Part shown: positions 25,101-34,792 of the stretch, piece by piece
How positions within the stretch are numbered: position 1 is the stretch's first letter
How the letters are laid out: every line of letters begins with the position of its first letter
Source of the DNA: Saccharothrix longispora
Lineage (GTDB): Bacteria; Actinomycetota; Actinomycetes; Mycobacteriales; Pseudonocardiaceae
NCBI RefSeq assembly: GCF_030852425.1
Contig: NZ_NSDM01000003.1
Coordinates: forward strand, 372,001-436,000
Direction of reading: 5' to 3'
DNA length: 64,000 nt
Notes under the pieces: model-generated
What the model was told of the DNA's origin: nothing
The model's input: the letters and a program-made list of their open reading frames with translations, nothing else
Database searches by the model: none
Made by a program: the position numbers and the translations under genes

Positions 25101-26108
25101 ATGTCCTCCGACCGGGAACGCCCGGACGCCTGCCCCGGCGCCGTCGACGTGCACGTCGCGGCCGACGGCGGCCTGGCGCGCGTCCGCGTGCCCGGCGGGA
25201 CGCTGGACGCCGGGCGGTTCGACGTGGTGCGACGGGCCGCCCTGGAGCTGGGCGACGGGTTCCTGGAACTCACGTCGCGGGCGAACGTGCAGATCAGGGG
25301 CTTGGCGCCGGGGGCGGAGCACGAGCTGGGCGCGCGGCTGCGCGAGGCCGGCCTGCTGCCGTCGGCGCCGCACGAGCGGATGCGCAACCTCGTCGCCGCG
25401 CCGCTGGAGGACAACCAGGACCTGGTGGACGCGCTCGACGCCGCGCTGCTGGCCGAACCGTCGCTCGCCGACCTGCCGGGCCGCTTCCTGATCACGGTGG
25501 GTCACGCGGTGAGCGGGCTTTCGGGTGACATCGGCCTGGTCGGTGACGCGTTGTTCCTGGCCGGGCGGGATTCCGGGCTCCGCGTGACCGATCCAGTGGC
25601 GGCCGTCGTGCGCGCGGCTCGGCTGTTCGGGGAGCTGCGCGGCGCCGCCTGGCGGCTGTCCGAAGTGGACGGCGGTGTGCGGAAGATCACCGCCGCGCTG
25701 GGCGTCCCGGTGGCCGACCGGCTCGATGCCGCTGTGATCCCGGCGACACCCGGCCCCGCAGGCGACCGCGTCGTGGCGGGCGTCCCGCTGGGCCGGCTCG
25801 ACGCCCGCCTGCTCGCCGGCACACCGGTGCGGCTGACGCCGTGGCGCAGCCTGGTCCTCCCGGCCGGCGGCGACACGCGCGGCCTGTTCACCTCCCCCGA
25901 CTCGCCGTGGCACGGGGTGAGCGCGTGCACCGGCCGGCCGGGGTGCGCGAAGTCGTTGGCCGACGTGCGCGCGGACGTCGCGCGCTGGATCGGCACCCCG
26001 CACGCGGGGCGCGTGCACTGGTCGGGCTGCTCGCGGCGGTGCGGGCGGCCGGCCGGTGGCGCCGTGGAGTTCGTCGCGACCGGCGACGGGTACGAGGAGA
26101 TCAGTTGA
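25101..26108 (+). CDS. cobG: Precorrin-3B synthase
   Basis: A 335-residue member of the nitrite/sulfite-reductase-like family. It has the ferredoxin-like repeat ([13 protein letters not shown] near residue 56) and a four-Cys iron-sulfur/siroheme motif in [10 protein letters not shown] and [11 protein letters not shown] near the C-terminus. CobG uses oxygen to convert precorrin-3A to precorrin-3B, so ring contraction here follows the aerobic route. It is shorter than the Pseudomonas protein but keeps all four Cys. It is divergent from cobN and begins the cobG-cobH-cobIJ operon. The stop overlaps the TTG start of cobH. Confidence 0.9.
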   Translation: MSSDRERPDACPGAVDVHVAADGGLARVRVPGGTLDAGRFDVVRRAALELGDGFLELTSRANVQIRGLAPGAEHELGARLREAGLLPSAPHERMRNLVAAPLEDNQDLVDALDAALLAEPSLADLPGRFLITVGHAVSGLSGDIGLVGDALFLAGRDSGLRVTDPVAAVVRAARLFGELRGAAWRLSEVDGGVRKITAALGVPVADRLDAAVIPATPGPAGDRVVAGVPLGRLDARLLAGTPVRLTPWRSLVLPAGGDTRGLFTSPDSPWHGVSACTGRPGCAKSLADVRADVARWIGTPHAGRVHWSGCSRRCGRPAGGAVEFVATGDGYEEIS

Positions 26109-26731
26109 CCGAGTACATCAAGGACGGGCCGGAGATCTACCGCCGCTCGTTCGCCACCATCCGCGCCGAGGCCGACCTGGCCCGGTTCCCGGACGACGTC
26201 GCGCGCGTCGTCGTGCGGATGATCCACGCCTGCGGCATGGTCGACCTGGTCGAGGACGTCGCGTTCTCGCCGGACGTGGTGCGCGCGGCCCGCGAGGCGC
26301 TGCTGGCGGGTGCGCCGGTGCTGTGCGACGCGCAGATGGTCGCGGCGGGCGTGACGCGCAAGCGCCTGCCCGCAGGCAACGAGGTGCTGTGCACGCTGAA
26401 CGACCCGCGCGTGCCGGGGTTGGCCGAGGAACTGGGCAACACCCGCAGCGCCGCCGCGCTGGAGCTGTGGGGCGACAAGCTGGACGGCGCGGTGGTCGCC
26501 ATCGGCAACGCGCCGACCGCGTTGTTCCACCTGCTCGACCTGGTCGCCGCGGGCGCGCCGAAGCCGGCCGCCGTGCTGGGCGTGCCGGTCGGGTTCATCG
26601 GGGCGGCCGAGTCGAAGGAGGCGTTGGCGCACAACGACCTCGGCCTGGACCACCTGGTCGTGCGCGGGCGCCGCGGCGGCAGTGCCATGACCGCCGCGGC
26701 GGTCAACGCGATCGCGAGCGAGGACGAATGA
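26105..26731 (+). CDS. cobH: Precorrin-8X methylmutase
   Basis: A 208-residue protein with the CobH/CbiC signature [18 protein letters not shown], whose His moves the methyl group from C-11 to C-12 to form hydrogenobyrinic acid. [15 protein letters not shown] and [13 protein letters not shown] complete the active site. The start is a TTG overlapping the cobG stop (TTGA) and placed five bases after GAGGAG (26094-26099). The stop overlaps the cobIJ ATG. Confidence 0.95.
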   Translation: MTEYIKDGPEIYRRSFATIRAEADLARFPDDVARVVVRMIHACGMVDLVEDVAFSPDVVRAAREALLAGAPVLCDAQMVAAGVTRKRLPAGNEVLCTLNDPRVPGLAEELGNTRSAAALELWGDKLDGAVVAIGNAPTALFHLLDLVAAGAPKPAAVLGVPVGFIGAAESKEALAHNDLGLDHLVVRGRRGGSAMTAAAVNAIASEDE

Positions 26732-28197
26732 CGGGCAGGCTGTACGGCGTCGGCGTGGGTCCGGGCGACCCGGAGCTGGTGACGGTCAAGGCGGCGCGGC
26801 TCATCCGCGAGGCCGACGTGGTGGTGTTCCACAGCGCGCGGCACGGGCGCAGCGTCGCCCGGCGGGTCGCCGAGCCGTACCTGCGCGAGGGCCAGGTCGA
26901 GGAGCAGCTGGTCTACCCGGTCACGACCGAGGACTCCGACGACTACCAGGGCGAGATGGACGCGTTCTACGAGGAGTGCGCGGAACGCCTCGCGCGGCAC
27001 CTGGACGCGGGCCGCGACGTGGTGGTGCTGGCGGCGGGCGACCCGTTCTTCTACGGCTCGTACATGCACCTGCACAAGCGCCTGGCGCACCGCTACCCGG
27101 CCGAGGTGGTGCCGGGCGTGACGTCGGTGAGCGCGGGCGCGGCGGTGATCGGCCGGCCGCTGGTGGAGCGCGACGAGGTGCTGACCGTGCTGCCGGGCAC
27201 GCTGCCCGCCGACGCGCTCGTGGAGCACCTGTCGGGCGGCGACCCGGTGGCGATCGTGAAGCTGGGGCGGACGTTCCCGAACGTGCGGGAGGCGCTGGAG
27301 AAGACCGGCCGGTTGGACGAGGCGTGGTACGTGGAGCGTGCCACGACCGGTGGCCAGCGCACGTCCCCTCTGTCCGAAGTGGACGCCGACACGGTGCCGT
27401 ACTTCTCGTTGGCGCTGCTGCCGTCGAGCGACCGGAGGCGGGCGTCGGTCTCGGCGTCGGGCGTCGGCGAGGTCGTCGTGGTGGGGCTCGGCCCGGCCGG
27501 GCCGGAGTGGCTGACGCCGGAGGCGCGTCGGGCGCTGGTGGAGGCGGACGACCTGGTCGGGTACGTGACGTACCTGACCCGGGTCACCGCGTCGCCGCGC
27601 CAGCGGGTGCACGCCTCGGACAACAAGGTCGAGTCGGAGCGGGCGGCGTTCGCGCTGGACCTGGCCAGGCGGGGGCGGCGGGTGGCCGTGGTGTCCTCGG
27701 GCGACCCGGGTGTGTTCGCGATGGCGGGCGCGGTGCTGGAGGTCGCGGAGGACGAGCAGTTCGCGGACGTGCCGGTGCGCGTGCTGCCGGGGTTGACGGC
27801 GGCGCACGCGGTGGCCAGCCGGGTGGGCGCGCCGCTCGGGCACGACTACTGCGTGGTGTCGCTGTCGGACCGGCTCAAGCCGTGGGAGGTGATCGCGGGG
27901 CGGCTGGAGGCCGCCGCGGCGGCGGACCTCGTGCTGGCGATCTACAACCCGGCCTCGCGCAGCCGCACGTGGCAGGTGGAGGCGGCGCGGGACCTGCTGC
28001 TGCGCCACCGCTCGCCGGACACCCCGGTGGTGGTCGGGCGCGACGTCGGCGGCCCGGAGGAGGACGTGCGGGTGCTGCGCCTGGCCGACCTCGACCCGTC
28101 CACCGTGGACATGCGGTGCCTGCTGCTGATCGGTTCGACGCAGACGAGGCTGACCGACCGCGGCACGGTGTTCACCCCGCGCCGGTACCCCGGGTGA
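26728..28197 (+). CDS. cobIJ: CobI-CobJ fusion (precorrin-2 C20- and precorrin-3B C17-methyltransferase)
   Basis: A 489-residue fusion of two tetrapyrrole methyltransferases. Residues 1-245 ([27 protein letters not shown]) match CobI/CbiL, which methylates C-20; residues 248-489 ([41 protein letters not shown]) match CobJ/CbiH, which methylates C-17 and contracts the ring. Both GDP-type SAM loops are intact. Such fusions are usual in actinomycetes. It overlaps cobH by four bases and, tail to tail, cobK by 26. Confidence 0.96.
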   Translation: MTGRLYGVGVGPGDPELVTVKAARLIREADVVVFHSARHGRSVARRVAEPYLREGQVEEQLVYPVTTEDSDDYQGEMDAFYEECAERLARHLDAGRDVVVLAAGDPFFYGSYMHLHKRLAHRYPAEVVPGVTSVSAGAAVIGRPLVERDEVLTVLPGTLPADALVEHLSGGDPVAIVKLGRTFPNVREALEKTGRLDEAWYVERATTGGQRTSPLSEVDADTVPYFSLALLPSSDRRRASVSASGVGEVVVVGLGPAGPEWLTPEARRALVEADDLVGYVTYLTRVTASPRQRVHASDNKVESERAAFALDLARRGRRVAVVSSGDPGVFAMAGAVLEVAEDEQFADVPVRVLPGLTAAHAVASRVGAPLGHDYCVVSLSDRLKPWEVIAGRLEAAAAADLVLAIYNPASRSRTWQVEAARDLLLRHRSPDTPVVVGRDVGGPEEDVRVLRLADLDPSTVDMRCLLLIGSTQTRLTDRGTVFTPRRYPG

Positions 28198-28879
28198 GCC
28201 AGTCCAGCGCCTCCGCGACGGTCGCGACGCACGGCGCGTCCGGCGCGGGCGGGCGGCGCACGACCACGACCGGCAGGCCCAGGTGACGGGCGGCCTCCAG
28301 CTTGGCCGCCGTCATCGGGCCGCCGCTGTCCTTGGTGACGAGCACGTCCACGCCGTGCTCGCGCATCAGCGCCAGCTCCCCCTCCACCGCGTACGGCCCG
28401 CGGTCGAGCAGGACGGTGACGCCGGGGACCGGCGGGTCGGGCGGGTCGACGGTGCGCGCCACGCCGCGGGTGAAGTGGGCCAGCTCCTGCCGCCCGGTGG
28501 TGATGAACGGCGTGCGGCCGGCGACGCGCCGGGCCGCCTCGGCGACGCTGTCCACGTACTCCCACCCCGGTCGCGGCGGCCAGCCGGGGCGGCGCAGGAC
28601 GAGGAACGGCGTACCGGTCTCCCGCGTCGCGGCGACGGCGTTGGCCGTGATGCGGTCGGCGAACGGGTGCGTGGCGTCCACGACGGCGTCCACCCGTTCG
28701 GCGCGCAGGTAGGCGACGAGCCCGTCGACGCCGCCGAACCCGCCGACCCGCACCTCCCCCCCGGGCAGCTTCGGGTCGTTCACCCGGCCCGCGAGCGAGG
28801 AGATCACCCTGGCGCCCGCGAGCGCGGCGGCGAGGGCGCGGGCCTCGCCCGTGCCCCCCAGTACCAGCACCGTTCTCAT
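28172..28879 (-). CDS. cobK: Precorrin-6A reductase
   Basis: A 235-residue protein with a Rossmann start VLVLGGTGEARALAAAL, then VDATHPFADRITANA and VLVTKDSGGPMTAAKLEAA, all typical of CobK/CbiJ. It reduces the precorrin-6A macrocycle with NADPH. Its 3' end overlaps cobIJ by 26 bases on the other strand; it is divergent from cbiD with almost no space, so the two promoters must overlap within each other's 5' ends or the transcripts start at the first codon. Confidence 0.93.
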   Translation of the reverse strand: MRTVLVLGGTGEARALAAALAGARVISSLAGRVNDPKLPGGEVRVGGFGGVDGLVAYLRAERVDAVVDATHPFADRITANAVAATRETGTPFLVLRRPGWPPRPGWEYVDSVAEAARRVAGRTPFITTGRQELAHFTRGVARTVDPPDPPVPGVTVLLDRGPYAVEGELALMREHGVDVLVTKDSGGPMTAAKLEAARHLGLPVVVVRRPPAPDAPCVATVAEALDWLTRGTGAG

Positions 28880-28896
28880 CCCTGTTGCATCCTGAC

Positions 28897-29955
28897 GTGG
28901 TGAGCACCCTGCGCTACGGCTGGACGACCGGCGCCTGCGCCACGGCCGCGACGACCGCGGCCTACACGGCGCTGCTCACCGGCGAGTTCCCCGACCCGGT
29001 CGGGATCGTGCTGCCCAAGGGTCGCACGCCGACGTTCGCCCTGGCCCGCGAGTCCCTGTCCGACGGCGTCGCGACCGCGTCGGTGGTCAAGGACGCGGGC
29101 GACGACCCGGACGTGACGCACGGCGCGCTGGTCTCCGCCACCGTGCGCCCCGGCCCGCCCGGCGGCGGCGTCGCGTTCCGCGCCGGCCCGGGCGTCGGCA
29201 CGGTCACCAAACCGGGCCTGCCGCTGCCGGTCGGCGAACCGGCGATCAACCCGGTGCCCCGGCGGATGATGACCGAGCACGTGGCGCGGGTGGCGGCCGA
29301 GCACGGCGGCACGGGCGACGTGGTCGTGGAGATCTCCGTCGAGCACGGCGAGGAGCTGGCGCGCAGGACGTGGAACCCGCGCCTGGGCATCCTGGGCGGC
29401 CTGTCGATCCTCGGCACCACGGGCGTCGTGGTGCCGTACTCGTGCTCGGCGTGGATCGACAGCATCCGGCGCGGCATCGACGTGGCCCGCGCTGCCGGGT
29501 ACGCCCACGTCGCCGGGTGCACCGGCAGCACGTCGGAGAAGGTGGCCGCCGCCGTGCACGGCCTGCCGGAGGACGCGCTGCTGGACATGGGCGACTTCGC
29601 GGGCGCGGTGCTGAAGTACCTGCGCCGCCACCCGGTGCCGAGGCTGACGGTCGCGGGCGGCATCGGCAAGCTGTCGAAGCTGGCACACGGCCACCTGGAC
29701 CTGCACTCGGGCCGTTCGCAGGTCGACCTGGGCTTCGTGGCCTCGCTGGTGGACGACCCGGCCCTGGCCGACGCGATCCGGGGCGCGAACACGGCGCTGG
29801 GCGCGCTGCACCTGGCCCAGGCGGCGGGCGTGCCGCTGGGCGACCTGGTGGCGGTCCGCGCCAAGGCCACGGCCGACGAGGTGCTGCGGGGCGCGCCGGT
29901 GACCGTGGACGTGATCGTGATCGACCGGGCGGGCGCCGTGGTGGGCCGGGCCTGA
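28897..29955 (+). CDS. cbiD: Cobalt-precorrin-5B / precorrin-5 C1-methyltransferase CbiD
   Basis: A 352-residue CbiD with the hallmark LRYGWTTGACATAATTAAY near the N-terminus, GTGDVVVEISVEHG and AGGIGKLSKLAHG. It performs C-1 methylation and deacetylation steps that CobF does in Pseudomonas; no CobF is seen here. GTG codons at 28897 and 28900 and a TTG at 28885 are all possible starts with no clear ribosome site; most relatives start just before LRYGWTTG, so the GTG pair is preferred. Confidence 0.93.
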   Translation: MVSTLRYGWTTGACATAATTAAYTALLTGEFPDPVGIVLPKGRTPTFALARESLSDGVATASVVKDAGDDPDVTHGALVSATVRPGPPGGGVAFRAGPGVGTVTKPGLPLPVGEPAINPVPRRMMTEHVARVAAEHGGTGDVVVEISVEHGEELARRTWNPRLGILGGLSILGTTGVVVPYSCSAWIDSIRRGIDVARAAGYAHVAGCTGSTSEKVAAAVHGLPEDALLDMGDFAGAVLKYLRRHPVPRLTVAGGIGKLSKLAHGHLDLHSGRSQVDLGFVASLVDDPALADAIRGANTALGALHLAQAAGVPLGDLVAVRAKATADEVLRGAPVTVDVIVIDRAGAVVGRA

Positions 29956-29960
29956 GCGCC

Positions 29961-30583
29961 TCACCGGCGGAACAGCGCGGTCCACAGGAACGGTTCGCCG
30001 TAGTGCGGCGAGTCGTCGGGCTCGTCGTTCATCCGGCGCAGCTCGACCTCCTCGAAGGCCGCGAAGACCGCCCGCGGCGACTCCGCCGTGTACGCCGGCC
30101 CGCCGTCGAGGGCGGGGTCCGGCAGAGGTCGGTGTCCGGGCGTTCCGAGCCCCTCTCCCCCGCCGCGAACGCCACCGGGCCGACGTGCCCGCCGGGTGCG
30201 AGCACGCGGTCCAGCAGGGCCAGGTAGCTGATCCGCCGGTGGGGCGGCAGGTGGTGGAACAGGCCCGAGTCGTAGACCAGGTCGTACGGGCCCTCCGAGG
30301 TGGCCGTGAGCACGTCGCCGACGTGGAACCGCACGTCGGCGGCGGCCTCGTGGGCGCGGTGGACGGCGTTGCGCCCGGGTCCGCACCCCAGGTCGAGCGC
30401 GCGGCCCCGGGACAGGTCCGGCAGGCGGGCGACCGGGTTCTCGTCCGGCTTCGCGGCGAAGAACGGCACGGGACGGGCGCGGGCGGCGTAGAAGCGGTCC
30501 CAGCGCGCCTCGCCCGCGTCCCGCTCGAACAGGCCGTCCAGCAGGTCCGGCAGCTCCTCGACGGTGCGCACGTGCCGGTCCAC
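29961..30583 (-). pseudogene. Decayed class I SAM methyltransferase
   Basis: The first ~150 codons give a class I methyltransferase (ALDLGCGPGRNAVH, then DLVYDSGLFHHLPPH). Two lesions are apparent. After NAVH the text jumps to RAHEAAADVRFHVGDV, so the usual ~15-20 residue strand 2 with the acidic SAM-ribose residue is missing. Near 30120 the frame shifts: the codons ...DTDLCR give way to DPALDGGPAYTAES in another frame, restored by one extra base. The tail GEPFLWTALFRR then ends normally at 29961. It follows cobM by two bases. Sequencing error could explain the shift but not the in-frame loss. Confidence 0.75.
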
Positions 30584-30585
30584 GC

Positions 30586-31329
30586 CTACGCCCTGCACCG
30601 CTCGGCCGAGTAGAGGTGGCTGTCGGGGAAGCCCTCCGCCGCCAGGACGCGGCCCACGACGATGACCGCCGTCCGCTTGATCCCGGCGGCCTCGACCCGC
30701 GCCGCGATGTCGGCGAGGGTGCCGCGCAGCACCTCCTCGTCCTCCCTGGCGGCCCGCGCCACCACGGCGACCGGGCAGTCCGGGCCGTAGTTCGGCAGCA
30801 GCTCGGCGACGACCTCGGTGATCCGCTGCACGGCCAGGTGCAGCACGAGCGTCGCCCGGGACGCGCCCAGCGTCGCCAGGTCCTCCCCCGGCGGCATGGG
30901 GGTGGCGCGGGCGGCCGTGCGGGTGAGCACGACGGTCTGGCCCACGCCCGGCACGGTCAGCTCGCGCTTGAGGGACGCGGCGGCGGCGGCGAAGGCGGGG
31001 ACGCCCGGTGTGACGTCGTAGGGGATGCCGAGGGCGTCGAGGCGGCGCATCTGCTCGGCCACCGCGCTGAACAGCGACGGGTCGCCCGAGTGCAGGCGGG
31101 CCACGTCGTGCCCGGCGGCGTGGGCGTCGGACAGCTCGCGCACGATCCGGTCGAGGTCCAGGTCGGCGGTGTCGACGAGGCGCGCGCCGGGCGGGCAGTG
31201 CTCCAGCACCTCGACGGGCACGAGCGCGCCCGCGTACAGGCACACCGGGGACTCGGCGAGGAGCCGGGCGGCGCGCAGCGTGAGCAGGTCCGCCGCGCCG
31301 GGGCCGGCGCCGATGAAGTGGACGGTCAC
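30586..31329 (-). CDS. cobM: Precorrin-4 C11-methyltransferase
   Basis: A 247-residue tetrapyrrole methylase with TVHFIGAGPGAADLLTLRA, CLYAGALVP, LHSGDPSLFSA and VPAFAAAAASLKRELTVP, the standard CobM/CbiF series. It methylates precorrin-4 at C-11 with SAM. GTG at 31329 overlaps the cobL stop in GTGA; cobL-cobM are coupled, and the decayed methyltransferase follows. Confidence 0.96.
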   Translation of the reverse strand: MTVHFIGAGPGAADLLTLRAARLLAESPVCLYAGALVPVEVLEHCPPGARLVDTADLDLDRIVRELSDAHAAGHDVARLHSGDPSLFSAVAEQMRRLDALGIPYDVTPGVPAFAAAAASLKRELTVPGVGQTVVLTRTAARATPMPPGEDLATLGASRATLVLHLAVQRITEVVAELLPNYGPDCPVAVVARAAREDEEVLRGTLADIAARVEAAGIKRTAVIVVGRVLAAEGFPDSHLYSAERCRA

Positions 31330-32504
31330 GGGATCTCCTTGGTCACGGCCCACGTGGTCACGGGCATCTGGGGGCGCCAGCCGGTGAAGCCGCCGATCGG
31401 CACGGCCCGGCTCACCTCGATCCTGGTCAGCTCGCCGCCCAGCCGGGACCGCCACGCGGTGAGCACGGCCTCCGACTCCAGGGTGACGGCGTTCGCGACG
31501 AGCCTGCCGCCGGGGCGCAGCGCCGACCAGCAGCGCTCGACGACGCCGGGCGCGGTGAGGCCGCCGCCGACGAACACGGCGTCCGGGGTCGCCAGGTCCT
31601 CCAGCGCGTCGGGCGACGGGCCGACGACCACCCGGATGCCCGGCACGCCCAGGGCGACGGCGTTGCGGGTGACGCGCGCGGCCCGTTCGGGGTGCTTCTC
31701 GATCGCGACGGCCCGGCAGGACGGGTGCGTGCGGCACCACTCGACGGCGATGCTGCCCGCGCCCGCGCCGACGTCCCACAGCAGCTCGCCGGGCCGCGGC
31801 GCGAGCAGCGCCAGGGACACCGCGCGCACCTCGCGCTTGGTGAGCTGCCCGTCGTGCTCGAACGCGTCGTCGGGGCGGCCGGGGACGAGCGACGCGCTCC
31901 CCTCCTCCGGACCGCACCCCGCCGGACCGCACTCGACGGCCAGGACGTGCAGCGCGCCGGCGGACGCGGGGTCGTGGTGCACGCGCTCGTCCGGCGCGCC
32001 GAGGTTCTCCAGCACGGTGAGGCGGGCGCGCGGGGCGAGCGCGGCCACCTCGGCGGGGGTGGACCCGAGCACGAGGACGCGCCGGCCGGGGTGCAGGTGC
32101 GGCACGACGAGCGCCGCCGGCCTGCCGACCAGGCTGACCACGGCCACGTCGTCGAGCGCCCAGCCGAGCCGGGCGCAGGCCAGCGACACCGACGACGGGT
32201 GCGGCACGACGCGCACCCGGTCCGCGCCCAGCAGCCGCACGAGCGTGGTGCCGATGCCGTGGAACATCGGGTCGCCGCTGGCCAGCACGCAGACCCGGCG
32301 GTCCGCGTACCGGTCGAGCAGGCCGGGCAGGGCCGGCAGCAGCGGTGACGGCCACGGCACCCGCTCGAACGCGCCGGGCACGAGGTCGAGCTGGCGGGTG
32401 CTGCCCATGAGCACCTCGCACGAGGCGATCTCGTGGCGCGCGCCCCCGGGCAGGCCGGCCCAGCCGTCCGCGCCGATGCCGACGACGGTGACGGGCGCGC
32501 TCAC
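31326..32504 (-). CDS. cobL: Precorrin-6Y C5,15-methyltransferase (CbiE-CbiT fusion)
   Basis: A 392-residue two-domain enzyme. The N-terminal CbiE part (VTVVGIGADGWAGL, LASGDPMFHGIGTTL) methylates C-5; the C-terminal CbiT part, from about residue 200, has a class I SAM motif LLWDVGAGAGSIAVEW and methylates C-15 with decarboxylation. GTG at 32504 overlaps the stop of the upstream PPOX-type gene, so that gene, cobL and cobM are one transcript. Confidence 0.95.
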   Translation of the reverse strand: MSAPVTVVGIGADGWAGLPGGARHEIASCEVLMGSTRQLDLVPGAFERVPWPSPLLPALPGLLDRYADRRVCVLASGDPMFHGIGTTLVRLLGADRVRVVPHPSSVSLACARLGWALDDVAVVSLVGRPAALVVPHLHPGRRVLVLGSTPAEVAALAPRARLTVLENLGAPDERVHHDPASAGALHVLAVECGPAGCGPEEGSASLVPGRPDDAFEHDGQLTKREVRAVSLALLAPRPGELLWDVGAGAGSIAVEWCRTHPSCRAVAIEKHPERAARVTRNAVALGVPGIRVVVGPSPDALEDLATPDAVFVGGGLTAPGVVERCWSALRPGGRLVANAVTLESEAVLTAWRSRLGGELTRIEVSRAVPIGGFTGWRPQMPVTTWAVTKEIP

Positions 32505-32893
32505 ACCGTGCCCAGGACGCGGGTGACGGCGATCTCGATCACCACGCGGCCGGGGTTGGGGCGAGGCGCGCGGTAGCGGGCGGCGTAGCGCTCCTCGGCG
32601 TCGCGCACGGCCCCCGGCTCGCGGCGGACCACCGCGCGGCCCTCCAGCGTCGACCAGCGGCGACCGTCCACTTGGCACACCGCGACCGGCGCGCCGGCCT
32701 CGCCCGCGGCCAGGACGTGCCGGACCTTGTGCGAGGCGCCGGAGGTGATCACGCGCGCCGTGGCGGTCCCCACGTCCAGGGTGACGCCCACCGGCACGAC
32801 GTGCGGCGTGCCGTCCCGCCGGATCGTGGTGAGCGTGCACAGGTGGCGCTCGGTCCAGAAGGCGCGGAACTCGTCGCTGCTGCTCGACAACAT
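32501..32893 (-). CDS. F420/FMN-dependent oxidoreductase, PPOX class
   Basis: A ~130-residue split-barrel protein: ERHLCTLTTIRRDGTPHVVPV, SHKVRHV and VDGRRWSTLEGRA are typical of the pyridoxamine-5'-phosphate-oxidase-like family, many of which use F420 in actinomycetes. The substrate is unknown. ATG at 32893 was taken; an in-frame GTG at 32911 is possible, and neither has a clear ribosome site. Its stop overlaps the cobL GTG, so it leads the cobL-cobM transcript; whether it has a role in corrin metabolism is open. Confidence 0.82.
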   Translation of the reverse strand: MLSSSSDEFRAFWTERHLCTLTTIRRDGTPHVVPVGVTLDVGTATARVITSGASHKVRHVLAAGEAGAPVAVCQVDGRRWSTLEGRAVVRREPGAVRDAEERYAARYRAPRPNPGRVVIEIAVTRVLGTV

Positions 32894-33043
32894 GGGTGCA
32901 TCATGCGGCACGGCCGCGCCGGGGTGGAAAACGTGACGCGCCGATCCAGCCGCCCCCGGCCGGGAGACCCGGTCGGCGGGGCCGTTCGCGCGCGCTGGTC
33001 CGCGGAGTCCCGGTGGCCGACCTGCCGCCGTCCACGAGGGTGA

Positions 33044-34792
33044 TCAGCCCCTCGTCTCGTTCAGGTAGTTGTAGATGGTGTACCGGGTGACGCCGAGCAC
33101 GCCCGCGAGGTAGTCGACGGAGTCCCTGATCAGGAACAGCCCCGCCTCGTCCAGGACGCGCACGACCTGCGACTTGTGGGACTTCTTCATCAGCTCCACC
33201 GGCACCCCGACCGCGGTGACGGCGCGTTCGACGAGCATCCGCTGGAGCGTGTCGACGTCGCCCGGGAACGCCTCGACCGGCCGCGCGGCGGGTTCGGCGC
33301 CGGGGCGCGAGCCCGGGTCGCTGTTGACGCACAGGCAGCCGATCGCCACCCCGCGCTCGTCGCGCAGGAACACGGTGGACGACCTGAGCACCCGCCCGTC
33401 GGGCGCGTAGGTCTCGTAGCCGGCGAGGTCCTGCGTGGTGCCCCGGCGGACGAGGCCGAGCAGCAGGTCGGTCATCGGGCCGCCGACGGCGCGACCGGTC
33501 AGGTCCCCCGCGATGGCGATGATCGAGTTGGGCAGGGCGCCGAGGTCGTGCAGCACGACCTCGGTGCCCGCGCCCAGGGCCTCGGCCAGGCTGTTCACGG
33601 TGGGGACGAGGGCCTTGAGCACGTCCGTCGACGCCGGGCCGGCGGTGGCGGCGACCAGGGGGGCGGGCACGGGGGTGGGCCCCGGGGGCGCCGCCGGGCG
33701 GACGCCCAGGGACTTCAGCGCGTCGGCGAACCTCGCGACCGTCCCCGGCGTGGTCGAGACGTGCGGCGACACCCGGACGTGCTCGGGCCGCACGGTCGCG
33801 GTCACGCCCGCCTCCACCAGGGCCGCGCCCACCACGGAGGGCGGGTGGCCGGGCAGCGTGAACGCCGTGATGCCCGCCCGCCGGTCGGTCGCGGACACCA
33901 CCGCGCCGCCGGCCGACCGGATCACCTCGGCCAGGGTGTCCGACTGCTCGGCGATCCTCCGGTCGATCCGGTCGACGCCGGCCAGTTCGACCAGCTCCAG
34001 GGCCGTGGCCAGGGCGCCCGCGGCGATCGGGCTCAGGTTGGTGATCGACCAGCCCGCGGCGTGCTCGGCGACCGGGTGGATCGCGTTGTCGAACAGCCCG
34101 GCGTCCTCGGCGCCCGTCCACCCGGACAGCACCGGGTCGAGGCGCTCCAGGGCGCGGTCGGACAGGGCCGCGAACCCGGTGGACCACCCGGCGCGCAGCC
34201 ACTTCTGGCCGCCGACCACGAGGACGTCGGCCACCTCCCACGGCTCGTCGACCACCCCGAAGCCCTGGATGCCGTCGACCACCAGCAGGCGGTCGCCGAC
34301 GACCTCGCGCAGCGCGGCCAGGTCGGCCCGGTAGCCGGTCCGGAAGTCCACCGCGCTCACCGACAACGCGGTCGTGGCCGGGGTCAGCGCCTCCCGGACC
34401 GCCTCCGGTGTCACCGGTCCCGCCGGCAGCCACCGCACCGCGGCCCGGCCGGAGCGCGTCCACGGGTAGGTGTTGGCGGGGAACTCGCCCGCCGACACCA
34501 GCACCTCGCCGGTGACGCCGAGCGCGGCCTGGAACAGCCCGGTGCTGGTGTTCGGCAGCAGCGCCACGTGGTCGGTGTCGTTGCGGCACAGCCGCGCCAC
34601 CGCGGCCCTGGCCCGGAGCTCCTGCCGCATCAGGTCGTCCACGGTGGCCGGGCCGGCCGCGGCGGACGACTCCAGCAGCCGGGTCGAGGCGTCGACCACC
34701 GCGTGCGACGGCGGCCCGAACCGGGCGAAGTCCAGGTAGCCCTCCGGCTCGTGGAACTGGACCAGGTACGACGACGGGATGCGCATGACCAC
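33044..34792 (-). CDS. Class V aminotransferase-YheO/DauR regulator fusion
   Basis: A 582-residue protein with two parts. Residues ~20-365 are a class V PLP enzyme: VVDGIQGFG (Asp173 for the PLP nitrogen, Gln176) and VVGGQKWLRAG with the Schiff-base Lys197. A Pro/Ala linker (366-385) leads to a YheO-like PAS domain (~390-495: EVVLHDLGALPNSIIAIAGDLTGR) and a DauR-type helix-turn-helix (~525-580: VRVLDEAGLFLIRDSVDYLAGVLGVTRYTIYNYLNE). Known MocR regulators put the HTH first and use a class I aminotransferase; here order and families differ. It starts two bases after... the transporter ATPase stop region (GTG at 34792, AAGG upstream) and is the last gene of the amino-acid transporter operon, so it probably senses or processes the imported compound and regulates the operon. 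Confidence 0.85.
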   Translation of the reverse strand: MVMRIPSSYLVQFHEPEGYLDFARFGPPSHAVVDASTRLLESSAAAGPATVDDLMRQELRARAAVARLCRNDTDHVALLPNTSTGLFQAALGVTGEVLVSAGEFPANTYPWTRSGRAAVRWLPAGPVTPEAVREALTPATTALSVSAVDFRTGYRADLAALREVVGDRLLVVDGIQGFGVVDEPWEVADVLVVGGQKWLRAGWSTGFAALSDRALERLDPVLSGWTGAEDAGLFDNAIHPVAEHAAGWSITNLSPIAAGALATALELVELAGVDRIDRRIAEQSDTLAEVIRSAGGAVVSATDRRAGITAFTLPGHPPSVVGAALVEAGVTATVRPEHVRVSPHVSTTPGTVARFADALKSLGVRPAAPPGPTPVPAPLVAATAGPASTDVLKALVPTVNSLAEALGAGTEVVLHDLGALPNSIIAIAGDLTGRAVGGPMTDLLLGLVRRGTTQDLAGYETYAPDGRVLRSSTVFLRDERGVAIGCLCVNSDPGSRPGAEPAARPVEAFPGDVDTLQRMLVERAVTAVGVPVELMKKSHKSQVVRVLDEAGLFLIRDSVDYLAGVLGVTRYTIYNYLNETRG

